In this document: piece after piece, positions 7,757 to 16,597 of the stretch
Layout of the letters: the number at the start of each line of letters is the position of its first letter
Numbering within the stretch: position 1 is the first letter of the stretch
Source: Micromonospora sp. C28SCA-DRY-2
GTDB lineage: Bacteria; Actinomycetota; Actinomycetes; Mycobacteriales; Micromonosporaceae
NCBI RefSeq assembly: GCF_030519475.1
Contig: NZ_JAUMKD010000006.1
Span: 62,001-126,000, forward strand
Direction: 5' to 3'
Length of the DNA stretch: 64,000 nucleotides
Notes under the pieces: model-generated
Told to the model about the DNA's origin: nothing
The model's input: only the letters and a program-made list of their open reading frames with translations
Databases searched by the model: none
Translations under genes and position numbers: made by a program

Positions 7757-8420
7757 ATGGCGGACGGTGCCACTGGCTGTTGAAGTACGCCGTCCTCCTG
7801 GCCGCTGAGGCTGATCTTCCGGCCGCAGGTGGAGGGCCTGCACCACGTACCGAGACCGGCCCGGTCATCCTGGCCAGCAACCAATTTCCTTCTCCGACCT
7901 GATCTTCACCCTGCTGATCACCCCGCGAAGGTCACTGTCGCGAAGGCCGAGTACTTCACCGGAAAGGGGACTCTGCTGGGCTGGCTGACCCGGATGTTCT
8001 TCGTCGGCACCGGTACCATCCCGGTGGACCGCTCCGGCGGCCGGGCCGCCCGTGCCGCGCGCTGACACCCAGCCTGCTGCGCCGCGGGCCGGTGGCATCG
8101 CCGGCATCTACCCGAGGGCTCGCCGGATTGCCGGCTCTACCGGGGCAAGACCGGGGTGGCCCGGCTCGCCCTGGAGAGCGTGCGCCGGTGGTCCTGGTGG
8201 TGATGCTCAACCTCGACGAGATCCAGCCACCGGGCAAGCTCATCCCGGAAGCTCAAGCGGGTGCGGATCCGGTTCGGCGCGCCGCTGGACTTCAGCCGCT
8301 ACCGGGGCCTGGCCGGCGACCGGTTCGTCGAGCGCGGCCACCGGACGAGATCATGGCCGAGCTGATGGGAACTCTCCGCCGCGAGTACGTCGACATCTAC
8401 GCCCAGAAGGTCAAGAACCA
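7757..8420 (+). pseudogene. Frameshifted PlsC-type 1-acylglycerol-3-phosphate acyltransferase
   Basis: Pieces of one acyltransferase family can be read in order across changing frames. WLLKYAVLL comes near 7768, then VEGLHHVP, GPVILASN, KAEYFTGKGTLLGWLTRMFF, TGTIPVDRSGG at about 8030, GIYP near 8105, RLYRGKTGVARLALE at about 8135, LNLDEIQPPGKLIP at about 8210, RIRFGAPLDFSRY near 8270, and EYVDIYAQKVK at about 8410. The intact enzyme would acylate lysophosphatidic acid at the membrane. At least four frame changes separate the blocks. The catalytic NHxxxxD motif is also damaged: only N remains before a disrupted stretch. No continuous functional product is possible. A sequencing artefact is unlikely given how many breaks there are. 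Confidence 0.85.
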
Positions 8421-8507
8421 GCCCGCCCCACCCACCCCCGCCAGCTTCGTCCTCACGCCTGACCCACCCCACCTGCCTCCCGCGTTTGATCCCCGCGCAC
8501 GTTCACT

Positions 8508-8562
8508 GAACGAGTGGCTATCCGCGGCGGCAGCACAGCCACCACCACCGGAAGGTGCGGCT
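8508..8562. repeat. Degenerate copy of the GAACGAGTGGCT palindromic element
   Basis: Shares GAACGAGTGGCT on its left and CCGGAAGGTGCG on its right with the intact palindrome at 28958-28995, but the second arm is disrupted. It lies in the convergent gap between the decayed acyltransferase and the minus-strand regulator. Confidence 0.5.
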
Positions 8563-8594
8563 CGGAAGGGGGGCGCGGTGGGTGGGGGAGCGGG

Positions 8595-11500
8595 TCAGGT
8601 GGGGGTGGGGAGGCGGAGGAGGCGGGGGGCGGCGTTGCGGTCGGCGAAGTCGCGTACCCGGGCCAGCGTGGCGGCCGCGGCGGCCGGGTCCACCTCGGAG
8701 AGCGGGCCGACCGAGAGCGCGGTGGCGAGGATGTGGTCGGTCCGGTCGGTCATCCGCGCGTAGCTCTGCGCCGCCGCGGTGAGCAGGTCGGCGGCGGTGC
8801 GCGGGTCGCCGTCCCGCCAGGCCAGCGTGGCATCGGCGGACTGCCCGGCGGCCCGCGCCCACGGGGTCATCCGGGGCGAGCGGCGCAGCAGGTCCCGGAC
8901 GAGCCGGGCGGCGTCCGCGCCGAGCAGGGCGGCGAGGTGGCCGACCGCCGGCACCCACTCGGCGAACGGGATCATCCGGGTCTGCCGCCAGTCCTCGTCC
9001 AACTCGGTCAGCAGCGCCATCGCCTCGTCCCGGCGGCCCTGCACCGCCCGGCAGAGCGCGGCGTGCGCCAGGGTGACCCGCAGCACCCGGTGGAAGCCGC
9101 TGCGCCGGGCCGCCGCCAGCGCCTTCTCCAGCAGGTCGGAGCCGGTCGGATCCGGCTCGGCGCCGAGCGCCCGGATCCACCCGGAGACCGCCACGATGTG
9201 GGTGTCCCACTCGGCGGTCGGACCCTGGGTCGCCCCGTCCGCCATCTCCAGCGCCGCCACCCACTCGCCGGCGTAGTACGAGCGGGCCCACTGGTCGGCG
9301 AACCCGATGGTCAGGCCGTGCTCGCCGCCGAGGTCCAGCGAGCGCTGCTCGTCGATCAGCCGGACCGACCCGGCCAGGTCGCCCTCCTCCTGCAGGATCC
9401 AGGACAGGTTGTGCACCGCCCGGCGGCGGCTGGTCAGCCGCTCCACCCGGCACTGCTCGGTGACCTCGACCAGCTCCGCGTACGCCTCCTCGAAGCCGGC
9501 CAGGTAGCGGGCCACCGCGAGGGTGATCCGGGCGTTCGCCAGCGCCTCGTGCAGGCCCAGCCGCTCGGCCAGCTCGGCCGCCGCCTGGGCGGCCGCGCAG
9601 GCCGGCTCGGTCTCCGCGTTGAGCATGTGCACCCGGGCCAGCTCGAGCAGCGCGCCGGCCTTCTCCTGGGTGTCCGGCAGGCCGTCGTGCAGGCTGATCG
9701 CGCGGTCCAGGCAGCGCAGCGTCTCCGACCGGTCGGCCCGGCTCCACGCGGCGGTGGCCAGCAGCGTCCACGCCTTGGCGGCGGCCGGCCGGTCGCCCGC
9801 CGCGATCAACCGGTCGGCCAGCCCGAGCAGGGTGTCCGTGCCGCCGTCGACCAGGAACGCGTCGCTGTCGCGGTAGAAGGCCAGCTCGGCGTGGAACAGT
9901 TCGAGCGCCGGGTCCGGCCCGCAGTCGACGGCCAGCGCCCGGTCGACCAGGGTGGCCGCGGTGTCCAGCGCGTGCAGCTCGTACGCCCGGCGGGCCGCGC
10001 GGTGCAGCGCGGTGCGGGTGGCCACGGCGTACGGGGCCGGGTCGAGGCCGACCGTGCGGGCGATCTCGTGCGCGGTCCACCGGTGGTTGGCCAGCACCTC
10101 GGCCAGGTCGTACTGCCGGCCGTCGGTGAGCTGTTCCAGCCAGTCGGCGGTGTGCTGGTGGCGCAGCACCCGCTCGGCCCGGGGCAGCCGCTGGTAGCAG
10201 ACGTCCCGCACCAGGATGTGCCGGAAGCGGTACTCCGGCTGGCCGGGCATGCTCGAGCTGGGCAGCTCGTAGACCAGGTCACGGCGCTGCAACCGGTGCA
10301 GCGCCCGCTCCACCCACTCCGCCGGGCGGCCCAGCGCCACCGCCACCGGCCCGGGCCAGAACTGCACGCCGACCACCGAGGCGGCCTGCAACACCGCCCG
10401 GTCGGCCGGGTCGAGCAGGTCCAGCCGGTTGGCGATGACCGCCTGCACCGTGCGGGGCATCCCGGGCCCGCCGGCCGGGTCGAGCCGGACGGCGTTCGCC
10501 GCCGGGTCGACCAGGCCGCCGTCGAGCAGCATCCGGGCGTACTCCTGGGCGTAGAGCGGGTTGCCGTCGGCGAACTCGATCAGTGGTTCGCGGGCCTCCA
10601 CCGGCAGGGTGGCCTGCCCGAGCAGCAGCGAGTAGAGGGTGTCGATGTCGCCGTCGTGCATCGGCGGCACCGAGATCGACATCGCGCCGCTGATCGTGCC
10701 GGTCCAGGCCGGGTGCCGCTCGCGCAGCTCGGGGCGGGCGGTCGCGACGATCAGCAGCGGCACCCCCCGGGCCGCCGCGCCGAGCTGCTCCACGAAGGAC
10801 AGCATCGCCGCGTCCGCCCAGTGCATGTCCTCGAAGACCAGCACCGTCGGCTCGGTCGCGGCCAGGGTGAGCAGGAAGCGCCGCCAGGCGGCCTCGGTCT
10901 CGACCGGGGTCAGCCGTTCCCCGGGCAGGCCCAGCAGCGGGCCGAGCGCCTCGGCGAGCCGGACCGCGTGCGGGTCGGCCAGCCGGCCCAGTCGCTGGCG
11001 CAGCCGCTCGCGCAGCGCCGCGGCGTCGTCGCTGTCCGGCAGCCCCACCCAGCTCTTCACGATGTCGGCCAGCGCGGCGTAGGTGACGTTCTCGCCGAAC
11101 GGCGGGCACTGCCCGACCAGCCAGGTGACCCGGGCGCCGGGCAGGTTGGCGGCGTGCCGGGCCAGCTCGCGCAGCAGCCGGCTCTTGCCCACCCCGGCCG
11201 GGCCGAACACCGTCACCAGCTGCGAGGTGCGCTCGGTGACGGTGCGGTGCAGCGCGTTGACCAGCAGGCCGCGTTCGTGGTCCCGGTTGACCATCGGGGT
11301 CAGCTCGGCGGTGTGCGGGTCGCGCCGGGGCCGGGCCCGCTCGGCCAGCCAGATCCGGCTGACCGTGGAGCGCCCGCGCAGCGTCACCGGCGGCTGGTCG
11401 GCGTACTCCATCTCGTGCCGGGTGGCCGCCCAGGTGCTCTCGTCGACCACGACCCCGCCGGGCGGGGCCAGCCCCTGCAACCGGGAGGCGGTGTTGACCA

Positions 11501-12059
11501 CGTCGCCGGTGACGAACGCCTGCCCGCCGTCGCGGGTCGCGGAGAGGTCGACCAGCGCCTCGCCGGTGGCGATGCCGACCCGGAACTGCAACGGGTGCGG
11601 CCCGGTGGCCTGCCGGGTCAGGTTGCGCTGGAGTTCCAGCCCGGCGCGGACGCAGCGCAGCGCGTCGTTGTCGGTCGCCACGGGCGCGCCGAACAGGGCC
11701 ATCACCGCGTCGCCGATGTACTTCTCGACCACCCCGCCGTACTGGTGCACCAGCCGCCGCACGGTGGCGAAGTACGCCTGTTGCAGGCCGCGCGCCTGCT
11801 CCGGGTCGGCCCGTTCGGCGTACGTCGTGAAGTCGACGATGTCGATGAAGAGCACGCTGACCTGGCGGCGGTCCTCCTGCACCGCCACGACAGGGTCGCG
11901 CAGCGGGTTGCCGCAGCTGGTGCAGAAGTTGGCCTCGGTGCTGTTGGCGTGGCCGCAGCCAGCGCAGGTCCTGGACAGCGGCCGTCCACACCCGCCGCAG
12001 AAGCGGTCGTCCGGCCCGGCTGCCCGGGAGCAGTGTCCACAGGTGAGGTCGATGTCCAG
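8595..12059 (-). CDS. Adenylate/guanylate cyclase-domain AAA/TPR regulator with N-terminal zinc ribbons
   Basis: A very large (~1,100-1,154 residue) signalling protein. From the N-terminus it has two zinc-ribbon units with paired cysteines (TCGHCSR, FCGGCGR, TCAGCGH, FCTSCGN). A class III cyclase domain follows (VLFIDIVDFTTY and KYIGDAVMALFG, with the metal-binding aspartates present). Then come an AAA/STAND ATPase (Walker A FGPAGVGKSRLL, Walker B VLVFEDMHWAD) and a long helical TPR-like C-terminal half. It may couple cyclic nucleotide synthesis or nucleotide sensing to control of partners. The first conventional start in frame is GTG at 11888, which would exclude the zinc ribbons. Upstream, the frame stays open to a stop near 12150 but contains no ATG, GTG or TTG. 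I extend to a CTG at 12059 to include the ribbons; the true start is uncertain. Confidence 0.85.
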   Translation of the reverse strand: MDIDLTCGHCSRAAGPDDRFCGGCGRPLSRTCAGCGHANSTEANFCTSCGNPLRDPVVAVQEDRRQVSVLFIDIVDFTTYAERADPEQARGLQQAYFATVRRLVHQYGGVVEKYIGDAVMALFGAPVATDNDALRCVRAGLELQRNLTRQATGPHPLQFRVGIATGEALVDLSATRDGGQAFVTGDVVNTASRLQGLAPPGGVVVDESTWAATRHEMEYADQPPVTLRGRSTVSRIWLAERARPRRDPHTAELTPMVNRDHERGLLVNALHRTVTERTSQLVTVFGPAGVGKSRLLRELARHAANLPGARVTWLVGQCPPFGENVTYAALADIVKSWVGLPDSDDAAALRERLRQRLGRLADPHAVRLAEALGPLLGLPGERLTPVETEAAWRRFLLTLAATEPTVLVFEDMHWADAAMLSFVEQLGAAARGVPLLIVATARPELRERHPAWTGTISGAMSISVPPMHDGDIDTLYSLLLGQATLPVEAREPLIEFADGNPLYAQEYARMLLDGGLVDPAANAVRLDPAGGPGMPRTVQAVIANRLDLLDPADRAVLQAASVVGVQFWPGPVAVALGRPAEWVERALHRLQRRDLVYELPSSSMPGQPEYRFRHILVRDVCYQRLPRAERVLRHQHTADWLEQLTDGRQYDLAEVLANHRWTAHEIARTVGLDPAPYAVATRTALHRAARRAYELHALDTAATLVDRALAVDCGPDPALELFHAELAFYRDSDAFLVDGGTDTLLGLADRLIAAGDRPAAAKAWTLLATAAWSRADRSETLRCLDRAISLHDGLPDTQEKAGALLELARVHMLNAETEPACAAAQAAAELAERLGLHEALANARITLAVARYLAGFEEAYAELVEVTEQCRVERLTSRRRAVHNLSWILQEEGDLAGSVRLIDEQRSLDLGGEHGLTIGFADQWARSYYAGEWVAALEMADGATQGPTAEWDTHIVAVSGWIRALGAEPDPTGSDLLEKALAAARRSGFHRVLRVTLAHAALCRAVQGRRDEAMALLTELDEDWRQTRMIPFAEWVPAVGHLAALLGADAARLVRDLLRRSPRMTPWARAAGQSADATLAWRDGDPRTAADLLTAAAQSYARMTDRTDHILATALSVGPLSEVDPAAAAATLARVRDFADRNAAPRLLRLPTPT

Positions 12060-12190
12060 CTCCGTACGCGAGAGAGCCCAGTATCGCGCCCGGCCGATCA
12101 GTCGGGTACCCGACGTGCGGACGGCCCTTACCGCTGATCGGTCGGGGCTAGTCTCTCGTACCAGAAAAGATTCACCGCAGGGAGAGTGCC

Positions 12191-12436
12191 GTGCAGGTGC
12201 GACTGTCCGCCGTCTGGACCGACCCGGGTGGGACCGTGTGGGGTCCGGGCGACACCGTCGACGTCGACGCGGTCACCCTCGCCGAACTGGAGGAGCAGGG
12301 CATGGTAGAGCAGCCCGCGGGCCAGAGCGCTGGCTCGACCGAGACCACGACCACGACCACCAAGCCCAAGGAGACCGATCCCAGCAAGATCGGCCCGGGC
12401 CCGAGTTCGCCCCCCGCGGACGACACCGACAAGTGA
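12191..12436 (+). CDS. Small acidic hypothetical protein
   Basis: An 81-residue protein of unknown function. The first ~38 residues look folded (VRLSAVWTDPGGTVWGPGDT, then VTLAELEEQGMVEQ). The rest is a disordered tail with a threonine run (TTTTTT) and a lysine/proline/aspartate-rich end. No signal peptide or membrane helix is seen. The GTG start follows a GGGAGAG site 6-7 bp upstream. A TAGTCT box at 12149-12154 is a possible -10. It is transcribed divergently from the large cyclase/AAA regulator, and the intergenic space is only about 130 bp. The N-terminal segment resembles phage neck or head-tail connector-like small proteins, but this is too weak to name. Confidence 0.7.
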   Translation: MQVRLSAVWTDPGGTVWGPGDTVDVDAVTLAELEEQGMVEQPAGQSAGSTETTTTTTKPKETDPSKIGPGPSSPPADDTDK

Positions 12437-12445
12437 GCCACCGGT

Positions 12446-12471
12446 GCGGGCGGCGGGCCACCGCCGCCCGC
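12446..12471. terminator. Bidirectional hairpin between convergent genes
   Basis: Perfect 11-bp GC stem (12446-12456 with 12461-12471) and 4-nt loop, 9 bp after the small acidic gene and 38 bp from the convergent Crp gene end. No T-tract, as is common in such GC-rich genomes. Confidence 0.55.
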
Positions 12472-12508
12472 CCGTGCGGGCGTACCCGACAACGGCGTGG
12501 CGGCCGGG

Positions 12509-13234
12509 TCAGCGCTCGCTCATCCCGGCGCGACGCCGCAGTGCCGCCACGTCCGTGACCACGATCCGCCGGCCCTCGGTCCGCAGCCAGCCGCGGCTGG
12601 CGAAGGAGCCGATCGCCTGGTTGACGCTCTGCCGCGAGCCGCCGGCCATCTCGGCGAGCTGGCTCTGGTTCAGTTCGATGGTGATCATCGGGGCCTGGCT
12701 CTCGCCGGCCAGCCGGACCAGCGTCTTGGCCACCCGGCCGGGCAGGTCCAGGAAGACGTGGTCGGCGTTCTGCTCGGTCAGCCGGCGGATCAGCCCACCG
12801 AGCGAGCGCATCACCGCGTCCAGGATGCGCGGGTTCGAGTGCACCAGCTCCATGAACGCCCCGCGGGAGAGCGCGAGCGCGGCGCAGTCCTCGATGGCCT
12901 CGGCCGAGGCCGAGCGGGTGGAGGCGTCCAGCAGCGAGACCTCGCCGAGCACGTCCGGCGGCCGGATCACCGACAGCACCGCGCGCTCGCCGGTCGGCGC
13001 GGTGCGGAACACCGCGACCGCGCCGCGGCGCAGCACGATCAGGGACTCGCCCGGGTCGTTCTCCACGAAGAGCAACTGACCCTTGCGGTACGTCCGCGGC
13101 ACCGCCGCGGCGATCACCCGCTGGCGCACCTCGGGCTCCAGCCCGGCGAACATCTCCACACCCGTGAGCGCGTCACCCGGCTCCGGCAGGCGCATCTCCA
13201 CGGCCGACCCCTCCCCGGTCATGGACCACAACAT
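12509..13234 (-). CDS. Crp/Fnr-family transcriptional regulator
   Basis: A 241-residue regulator with an N-terminal cyclic-nucleotide-binding-like beta-roll (about residues 25-145; GQLLFVENDPGESLIVLRRG and DVLGEVSLLD). A dimerisation helix and a C-terminal winged HTH (NQSQLAEMAGGSRQSVNQAI, then FASRGWLRTEGRRIVV) follow. No Fnr-type cysteine cluster is present, so a cyclic-nucleotide-responsive or ligand-free Crp type is more likely than an oxygen sensor. The ligand is not certain from sequence. The start at 13234 is the longest; an internal ATG ten or so residues later is possible. The gene is monocistronic as far as the neighbours show. Confidence 0.9.
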   Translation of the reverse strand: MLWSMTGEGSAVEMRLPEPGDALTGVEMFAGLEPEVRQRVIAAAVPRTYRKGQLLFVENDPGESLIVLRRGAVAVFRTAPTGERAVLSVIRPPDVLGEVSLLDASTRSASAEAIEDCAALALSRGAFMELVHSNPRILDAVMRSLGGLIRRLTEQNADHVFLDLPGRVAKTLVRLAGESQAPMITIELNQSQLAEMAGGSRQSVNQAIGSFASRGWLRTEGRRIVVTDVAALRRRAGMSER

Positions 13235-13464
13235 CGCTCACCGGGTGAACCTGACGGGCCCCTGACAAGGTGAACTGACACCGGGTTCGGCGTCCGGTAG
13301 CGGTACACATCAGATCATGACGGCCATGTCGCTTGCTGTACACCCCTGGATGCGGTTCCGTGACCGTCCCGAGCCGCGCCGGTCCGGCCGGTGAGGTGCG
13401 GATCCGTTCCCGGACGGGCGACCCGCCGGTCGGGCCGCGGCGGGGGTGGGCGAGGATGACCGGG

Positions 13465-13959
13465 ATGGTGCACCGCTACTTCTACGACTGCGAGTTCATC
13501 GAGGACGGCCGGATCGTCGACCTGGTGTCGATCGGCGTCGTCGACGAGTACGGCCGCGAGTTCTACGCGGTCTCCACCGAGTTCGACGACTCCCGCGCCG
13601 TGCCCTGGGTGCGCCGCAACGTGCTGGACAAGCTCCCCTCGCCGGCCGACCGGGCCTGGCGGTCCCGGGAGCGGATCCGCGACGACCTCTACGACTTCCT
13701 GATCGAGCCGATCCGGGACCGCCCGGGCGAGCAACTGGAGCTGTGGGCCTGGTACGCCGCGTACGACCACGTGGCGCTCGCGCAGCTGTGGGGGGCCATG
13801 CCGGCGCTGCCCCGGGAGATCCCCCGGTTCACCAAGGAGCTGCGCCAGCTCTGGGACGAGCGCGGCCGCCCGCCGCTGCCGGACGCCGCGGCGGCCCGGC
13901 ACGACGCGCTGGTGGACGCCCGGCACAACCTGGCCCGGTGGCGGGCAATGACCGGTTAG
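13465..13959 (+). CDS. 3'-5' exoribonuclease, DEDD family (polyadenylate-specific AS type)
   Basis: A 164-residue compact 3'-5' exoribonuclease of the DEDD superfamily, called exoribonuclease AS in mycobacteria. The first catalytic pair is in YFYDCEFIEDGR (Asp, Glu). A middle aspartate is in WYAAYDHVALAQLWG, and the last His/Asp are in ARHDALVDARHNLARW. Known relatives trim adenylate-rich RNA 3' ends. I choose the ATG at 13465 because a GAGG site lies about 9 bp upstream. A slightly longer start at 13456 would have that site abutting it. The next gene begins after a 63-bp gap. Confidence 0.85.
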   Translation: MVHRYFYDCEFIEDGRIVDLVSIGVVDEYGREFYAVSTEFDDSRAVPWVRRNVLDKLPSPADRAWRSRERIRDDLYDFLIEPIRDRPGEQLELWAWYAAYDHVALAQLWGAMPALPREIPRFTKELRQLWDERGRPPLPDAAAARHDALVDARHNLARWRAMTG

Positions 13960-14022
13960 TAGGTTTGGTCGGATCTGTCCCGGGCACCGGATTCGCGTCG
14001 ATGCGATGCGAGGAGGTACGCC

Positions 14023-14523
14023 GTGAGTGAGCCGACCACCACCGCCGAGGCGCGGCGCCGCGTCACCGAGCTGGTCCGCCGGGCCCGGATCTGCATGCTG
14101 ACCACCGTCGCCCTCGACGGCCGCCAGGTGAGCCGACCGATGGCGCTGCAGGAGGCGGACTTCGACGGCGACCTGTGGTTCTTCACGTACGCCGACTCGG
14201 CCAAGGCCCGGCAGCTCCGGGTCAACCCGGAGGTCAACGTCGCCTTCGCCGACCAGCGGCACGGCGCCTGGGTGTCGGTCTCCGGCACCGCCCAGGAGGC
14301 GTACGACCGGGCCCGGGCCGAGCGGCTGTGGCACCCGCTGCTGGCGACCTGGTTCCCGGACGGGCCGGACACCGCCGGGCTGACCCTGATCCGGGTGCAC
14401 GCCAGCTCGGCCGAGTACTGGGACTCGCCGGGCGGCGCCGTGGTCAACCTGCTCGGCCTGGCCCGGGCCGCGGTGACCGGACGGACGCCGGCGCCGGGGG
14501 AGAACCGCGAGGTCAGCTACTGA
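14023..14523 (+). CDS. Pyridoxamine 5'-phosphate oxidase-family general stress protein
   Basis: A 166-residue FMN-binding split-barrel protein of the PPOX / general stress protein 26 type. Seen: ICMLTTVALDGRQVSRPMAL (N-terminal barrel strands), LWFFTYADSAKARQLRVNP, VNVAFADQRHGAWVSVSGTA, and the C-terminal VHASSAEYWDSPGG typical of this subgroup. Relatives are flavin reductases or stress proteins rather than true vitamin B6 oxidases. A strong GAGGAGGT site sits just before the GTG start. The gene is on its own, with 63 bp before it and 167 bp after. Confidence 0.85.
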   Translation: MSEPTTTAEARRRVTELVRRARICMLTTVALDGRQVSRPMALQEADFDGDLWFFTYADSAKARQLRVNPEVNVAFADQRHGAWVSVSGTAQEAYDRARAERLWHPLLATWFPDGPDTAGLTLIRVHASSAEYWDSPGGAVVNLLGLARAAVTGRTPAPGENREVSY

Positions 14524-14690
14524 CCGGTAGCCGGACCGGCCCCGGGGTGCGGTGTCGGCGCCCTGCCACGGCGACTACAGTGCGCACTGACGGCCCGCCC
14601 CGGGCCGGCAACGGCGCCGATGGTCTGATCCGACACATATCCTGGGGCATATCGGGCTTCACCTGATGCTCCCAGGAGGATGAGCAGATC

Positions 14691-15719
14691 ATGCGTATCG
14701 GCGTGCTCACCGGCGGCGGCGACTGCCCGGGTCTGAACGCGGTCATCCGGGCGGTGGTCCGCAAGGGCGTCGCCAGCTACGGCCACGAGTTCGTGGGTTT
14801 CCGGGACGGCTGGAAGGGTCCGCTGGAGGGCCTGTCCCGCCCCCTGGGCATCGCGGAGGTCCGCGGCATCCTGCCGCGCGGCGGCACCATCCTCGGTTCC
14901 TCCCGGACCAACCCCTTCAAGATCGAGAACGGCGTCGAGCGGATCAAGGACAACCTGGCCGCCCAGGGCGTCGACGCGCTGATCGCCATCGGCGGCGAGG
15001 ACACCCTCGGCGTGGCCACCAAGCTGCACGAGCTCGGCGTCAACGTGGTCGGCGTGCCGAAGACGATCGACAACGACCTGGGCGCCACCGACTACACCTT
15101 CGGCTTCGACACCGCCGTCAACATCGCCATGGAGGCGATCGACCGGCTGCACACCACCGCCGAGAGCCACCACCGCACCCTGGTGGTCGAGGTGATGGGC
15201 CGGCACGCCGGCTGGATCGCCCTGCACGCCGGCCTGGCCGGTGGCGCCAACGTGATCCTGCTGCCCGAGCGGCAGTTCGACGTCGAGCAGGTCGCCGGCT
15301 ACGTCGAGAAGCGCTTCCAGCACCAGTACGCCCCGATCGTGGTGGTCGCCGAGGGCGCCCAGCCGCTGGCGGGCCAGATGGTCCTGCAGAACCAGGAGCT
15401 GGACGCGTTCGGCCACGTCCGCCTCGGCGGCATCGGCCAGTGGCTGGCCGAGCAGCTGGAGGCGAAGACCGGCAAGGAGGCGCGCACCGTCGTGCTGGGC
15501 CACATCCAGCGCGGTGGCACCCCGACCGCCTTCGACCGGGTGCTGGCCACCCGGCTCGGCCTCCAGGCGATCGACGCGGCGCACGAGGGCGACTGGGGCA
15601 AGATGGTCGCCATGCAGAGCACGGACATCGTCCGGGTGCCGCTGGCCGAGGCCACCCGCGAGCTGAAGACCGTGCCGCTGGAGCGGTACGCCGAGGCCGA
15701 GGTCTTCTTCGGCAGCTGA
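14691..15719 (+). CDS. pfkA: 6-phosphofructokinase, with residues typical of the pyrophosphate-dependent type
   Basis: Cytosolic glycolytic enzyme (342 residues) that phosphorylates fructose-6-phosphate. Seen: GVLTGGGDCPGLNAVIR at the N-terminus, IGGEDTLGVA, VPKTIDNDL with the catalytic aspartates, EVMGRHAGWIAL and HIQRGGTPTAFDR. Relative to E. coli PfkA, the residue after GGE is Asp instead of Gly, and the residue before TIDND is Lys instead of Gly. From what I know of the family, these two changes mark the PPi-using group. Some actinobacterial enzymes with this pattern are nevertheless ATP-dependent, so the phosphate donor remains open. A GGAGGATGAG site precedes the ATG. A possible terminator lies at 15730-15765. 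Confidence 0.93.
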   Translation: MRIGVLTGGGDCPGLNAVIRAVVRKGVASYGHEFVGFRDGWKGPLEGLSRPLGIAEVRGILPRGGTILGSSRTNPFKIENGVERIKDNLAAQGVDALIAIGGEDTLGVATKLHELGVNVVGVPKTIDNDLGATDYTFGFDTAVNIAMEAIDRLHTTAESHHRTLVVEVMGRHAGWIALHAGLAGGANVILLPERQFDVEQVAGYVEKRFQHQYAPIVVVAEGAQPLAGQMVLQNQELDAFGHVRLGGIGQWLAEQLEAKTGKEARTVVLGHIQRGGTPTAFDRVLATRLGLQAIDAAHEGDWGKMVAMQSTDIVRVPLAEATRELKTVPLERYAEAEVFFGS

Positions 15720-15729
15720 GCCGACCGGC

Positions 15730-15765
15730 GGCGGCGCGGCGGGCCACCCGGCCCACCGCGCCGCC
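15730..15765 (+). terminator. Hairpin after pfkA
   Basis: A 10-bp GC stem (15730-15739 with 15756-15765), with additional pairing inside the loop, starting 11 bp after the pfkA stop. No T-tract. It separates pfkA from proC, which has its own ribosome-binding site. Confidence 0.5.
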
Positions 15766-15789
15766 GGCCACGGCAGGAGGGGGTACGCG

Positions 15790-16596
15790 GTGCACACGGT
15801 CGCCGTGATCGGCGCCGGCAAGATCGGTGAGCTGATGCTCTCCGGGCTGCTGCGCTCGGGCTGGCCGGTCGACCGGCTGCTGGCCACCGCCCGGCGCCCG
15901 GCCCGCGCCGAGGAGCTGACCGCCCGCTACGGGGTACGGGTGGTCGACAACCTCACCGCTGTCGACGAGGCGGAGGTGCTCGCCGTCTCGGTCAAGCCGC
16001 AGGACGCGGCGACGCTGCTCGACGAGATCGGGCCCAAGGTGCCCGCCGACAAGCTGGTGATCTCGCTCTGCGCCGGCCTGCCGACCAGCTTCTTCAACCG
16101 CCGGCTGCCCGAGGGCACCCCGGTGGTGCGGGTGATGACCAACACCCCGGCCCTGGTCGACGAGGCGATGACGGCCATCTCCGCCGGCGCGCACGCCACC
16201 GGGACCCACCTGGCCCTGGCCGAGGAGATGTTCAAGCCGCTGGGCGCCACCATCCGGGTGCCCGAGTCGCAGCAGGACGCGGTCACCGCGCTCTCCGGCT
16301 CCGGGCCGGCCTACTTCTACCTGCTGGTCGAGGCGATGATCGACGCCGGCATCCTGCTCGGCCTGCCCCGGCAGGTGGCCCACGAGCTGATCGTGCAGAC
16401 CGCCATCGGCTCCGCGGTGATGCTGCGCGACTCCGGCGAACACCCGGTGAAGCTGCGCGAGGCGGTCACCTCGCCGGCCGGCACCACCATCTCGGCCGTG
16501 CGCGAGCTGGAGAAGCACGGCGTACGGGCGGCGCTGCTCGCCGCGCTCGAGGCGGCCCGGGACCGGGCCCGCGAGCTGGCCGACCAGGCCGACTGA
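15790..16596 (+). CDS. proC: Pyrroline-5-carboxylate reductase
   Basis: Last step of proline synthesis: NADPH reduction of pyrroline-5-carboxylate to proline, in the cytosol. The 268-residue protein has the Rossmann start VAVIGAGKIGELMLSGLL, the VSVKPQDAATLL nucleotide region and the family signature SGSGPAYFYLLVEAMIDAG. The C-terminal VTSPAGTTISAVREL block and catalytic helices follow. Length and motif spacing are normal. A GTG start follows an AGGAGGGGG site. The convergent flavoprotein gene begins only 1 bp after its stop, so the two 3' ends almost touch. Confidence 0.94.
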   Translation: MHTVAVIGAGKIGELMLSGLLRSGWPVDRLLATARRPARAEELTARYGVRVVDNLTAVDEAEVLAVSVKPQDAATLLDEIGPKVPADKLVISLCAGLPTSFFNRRLPEGTPVVRVMTNTPALVDEAMTAISAGAHATGTHLALAEEMFKPLGATIRVPESQQDAVTALSGSGPAYFYLLVEAMIDAGILLGLPRQVAHELIVQTAIGSAVMLRDSGEHPVKLREAVTSPAGTTISAVRELEKHGVRAALLAALEAARDRARELADQAD

Positions 16597-16597
16597 G

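Noticed and set aside
8514..12137. A plus-strand reading frame of 1,207 codons across the cyclase/AAA regulator
   Set aside because: It is the antisense shadow of the minus-strand gene: the translation is rich in Arg, Gly, Pro and Gln with no domain, while the minus strand has intact cyclase and ATPase motifs.
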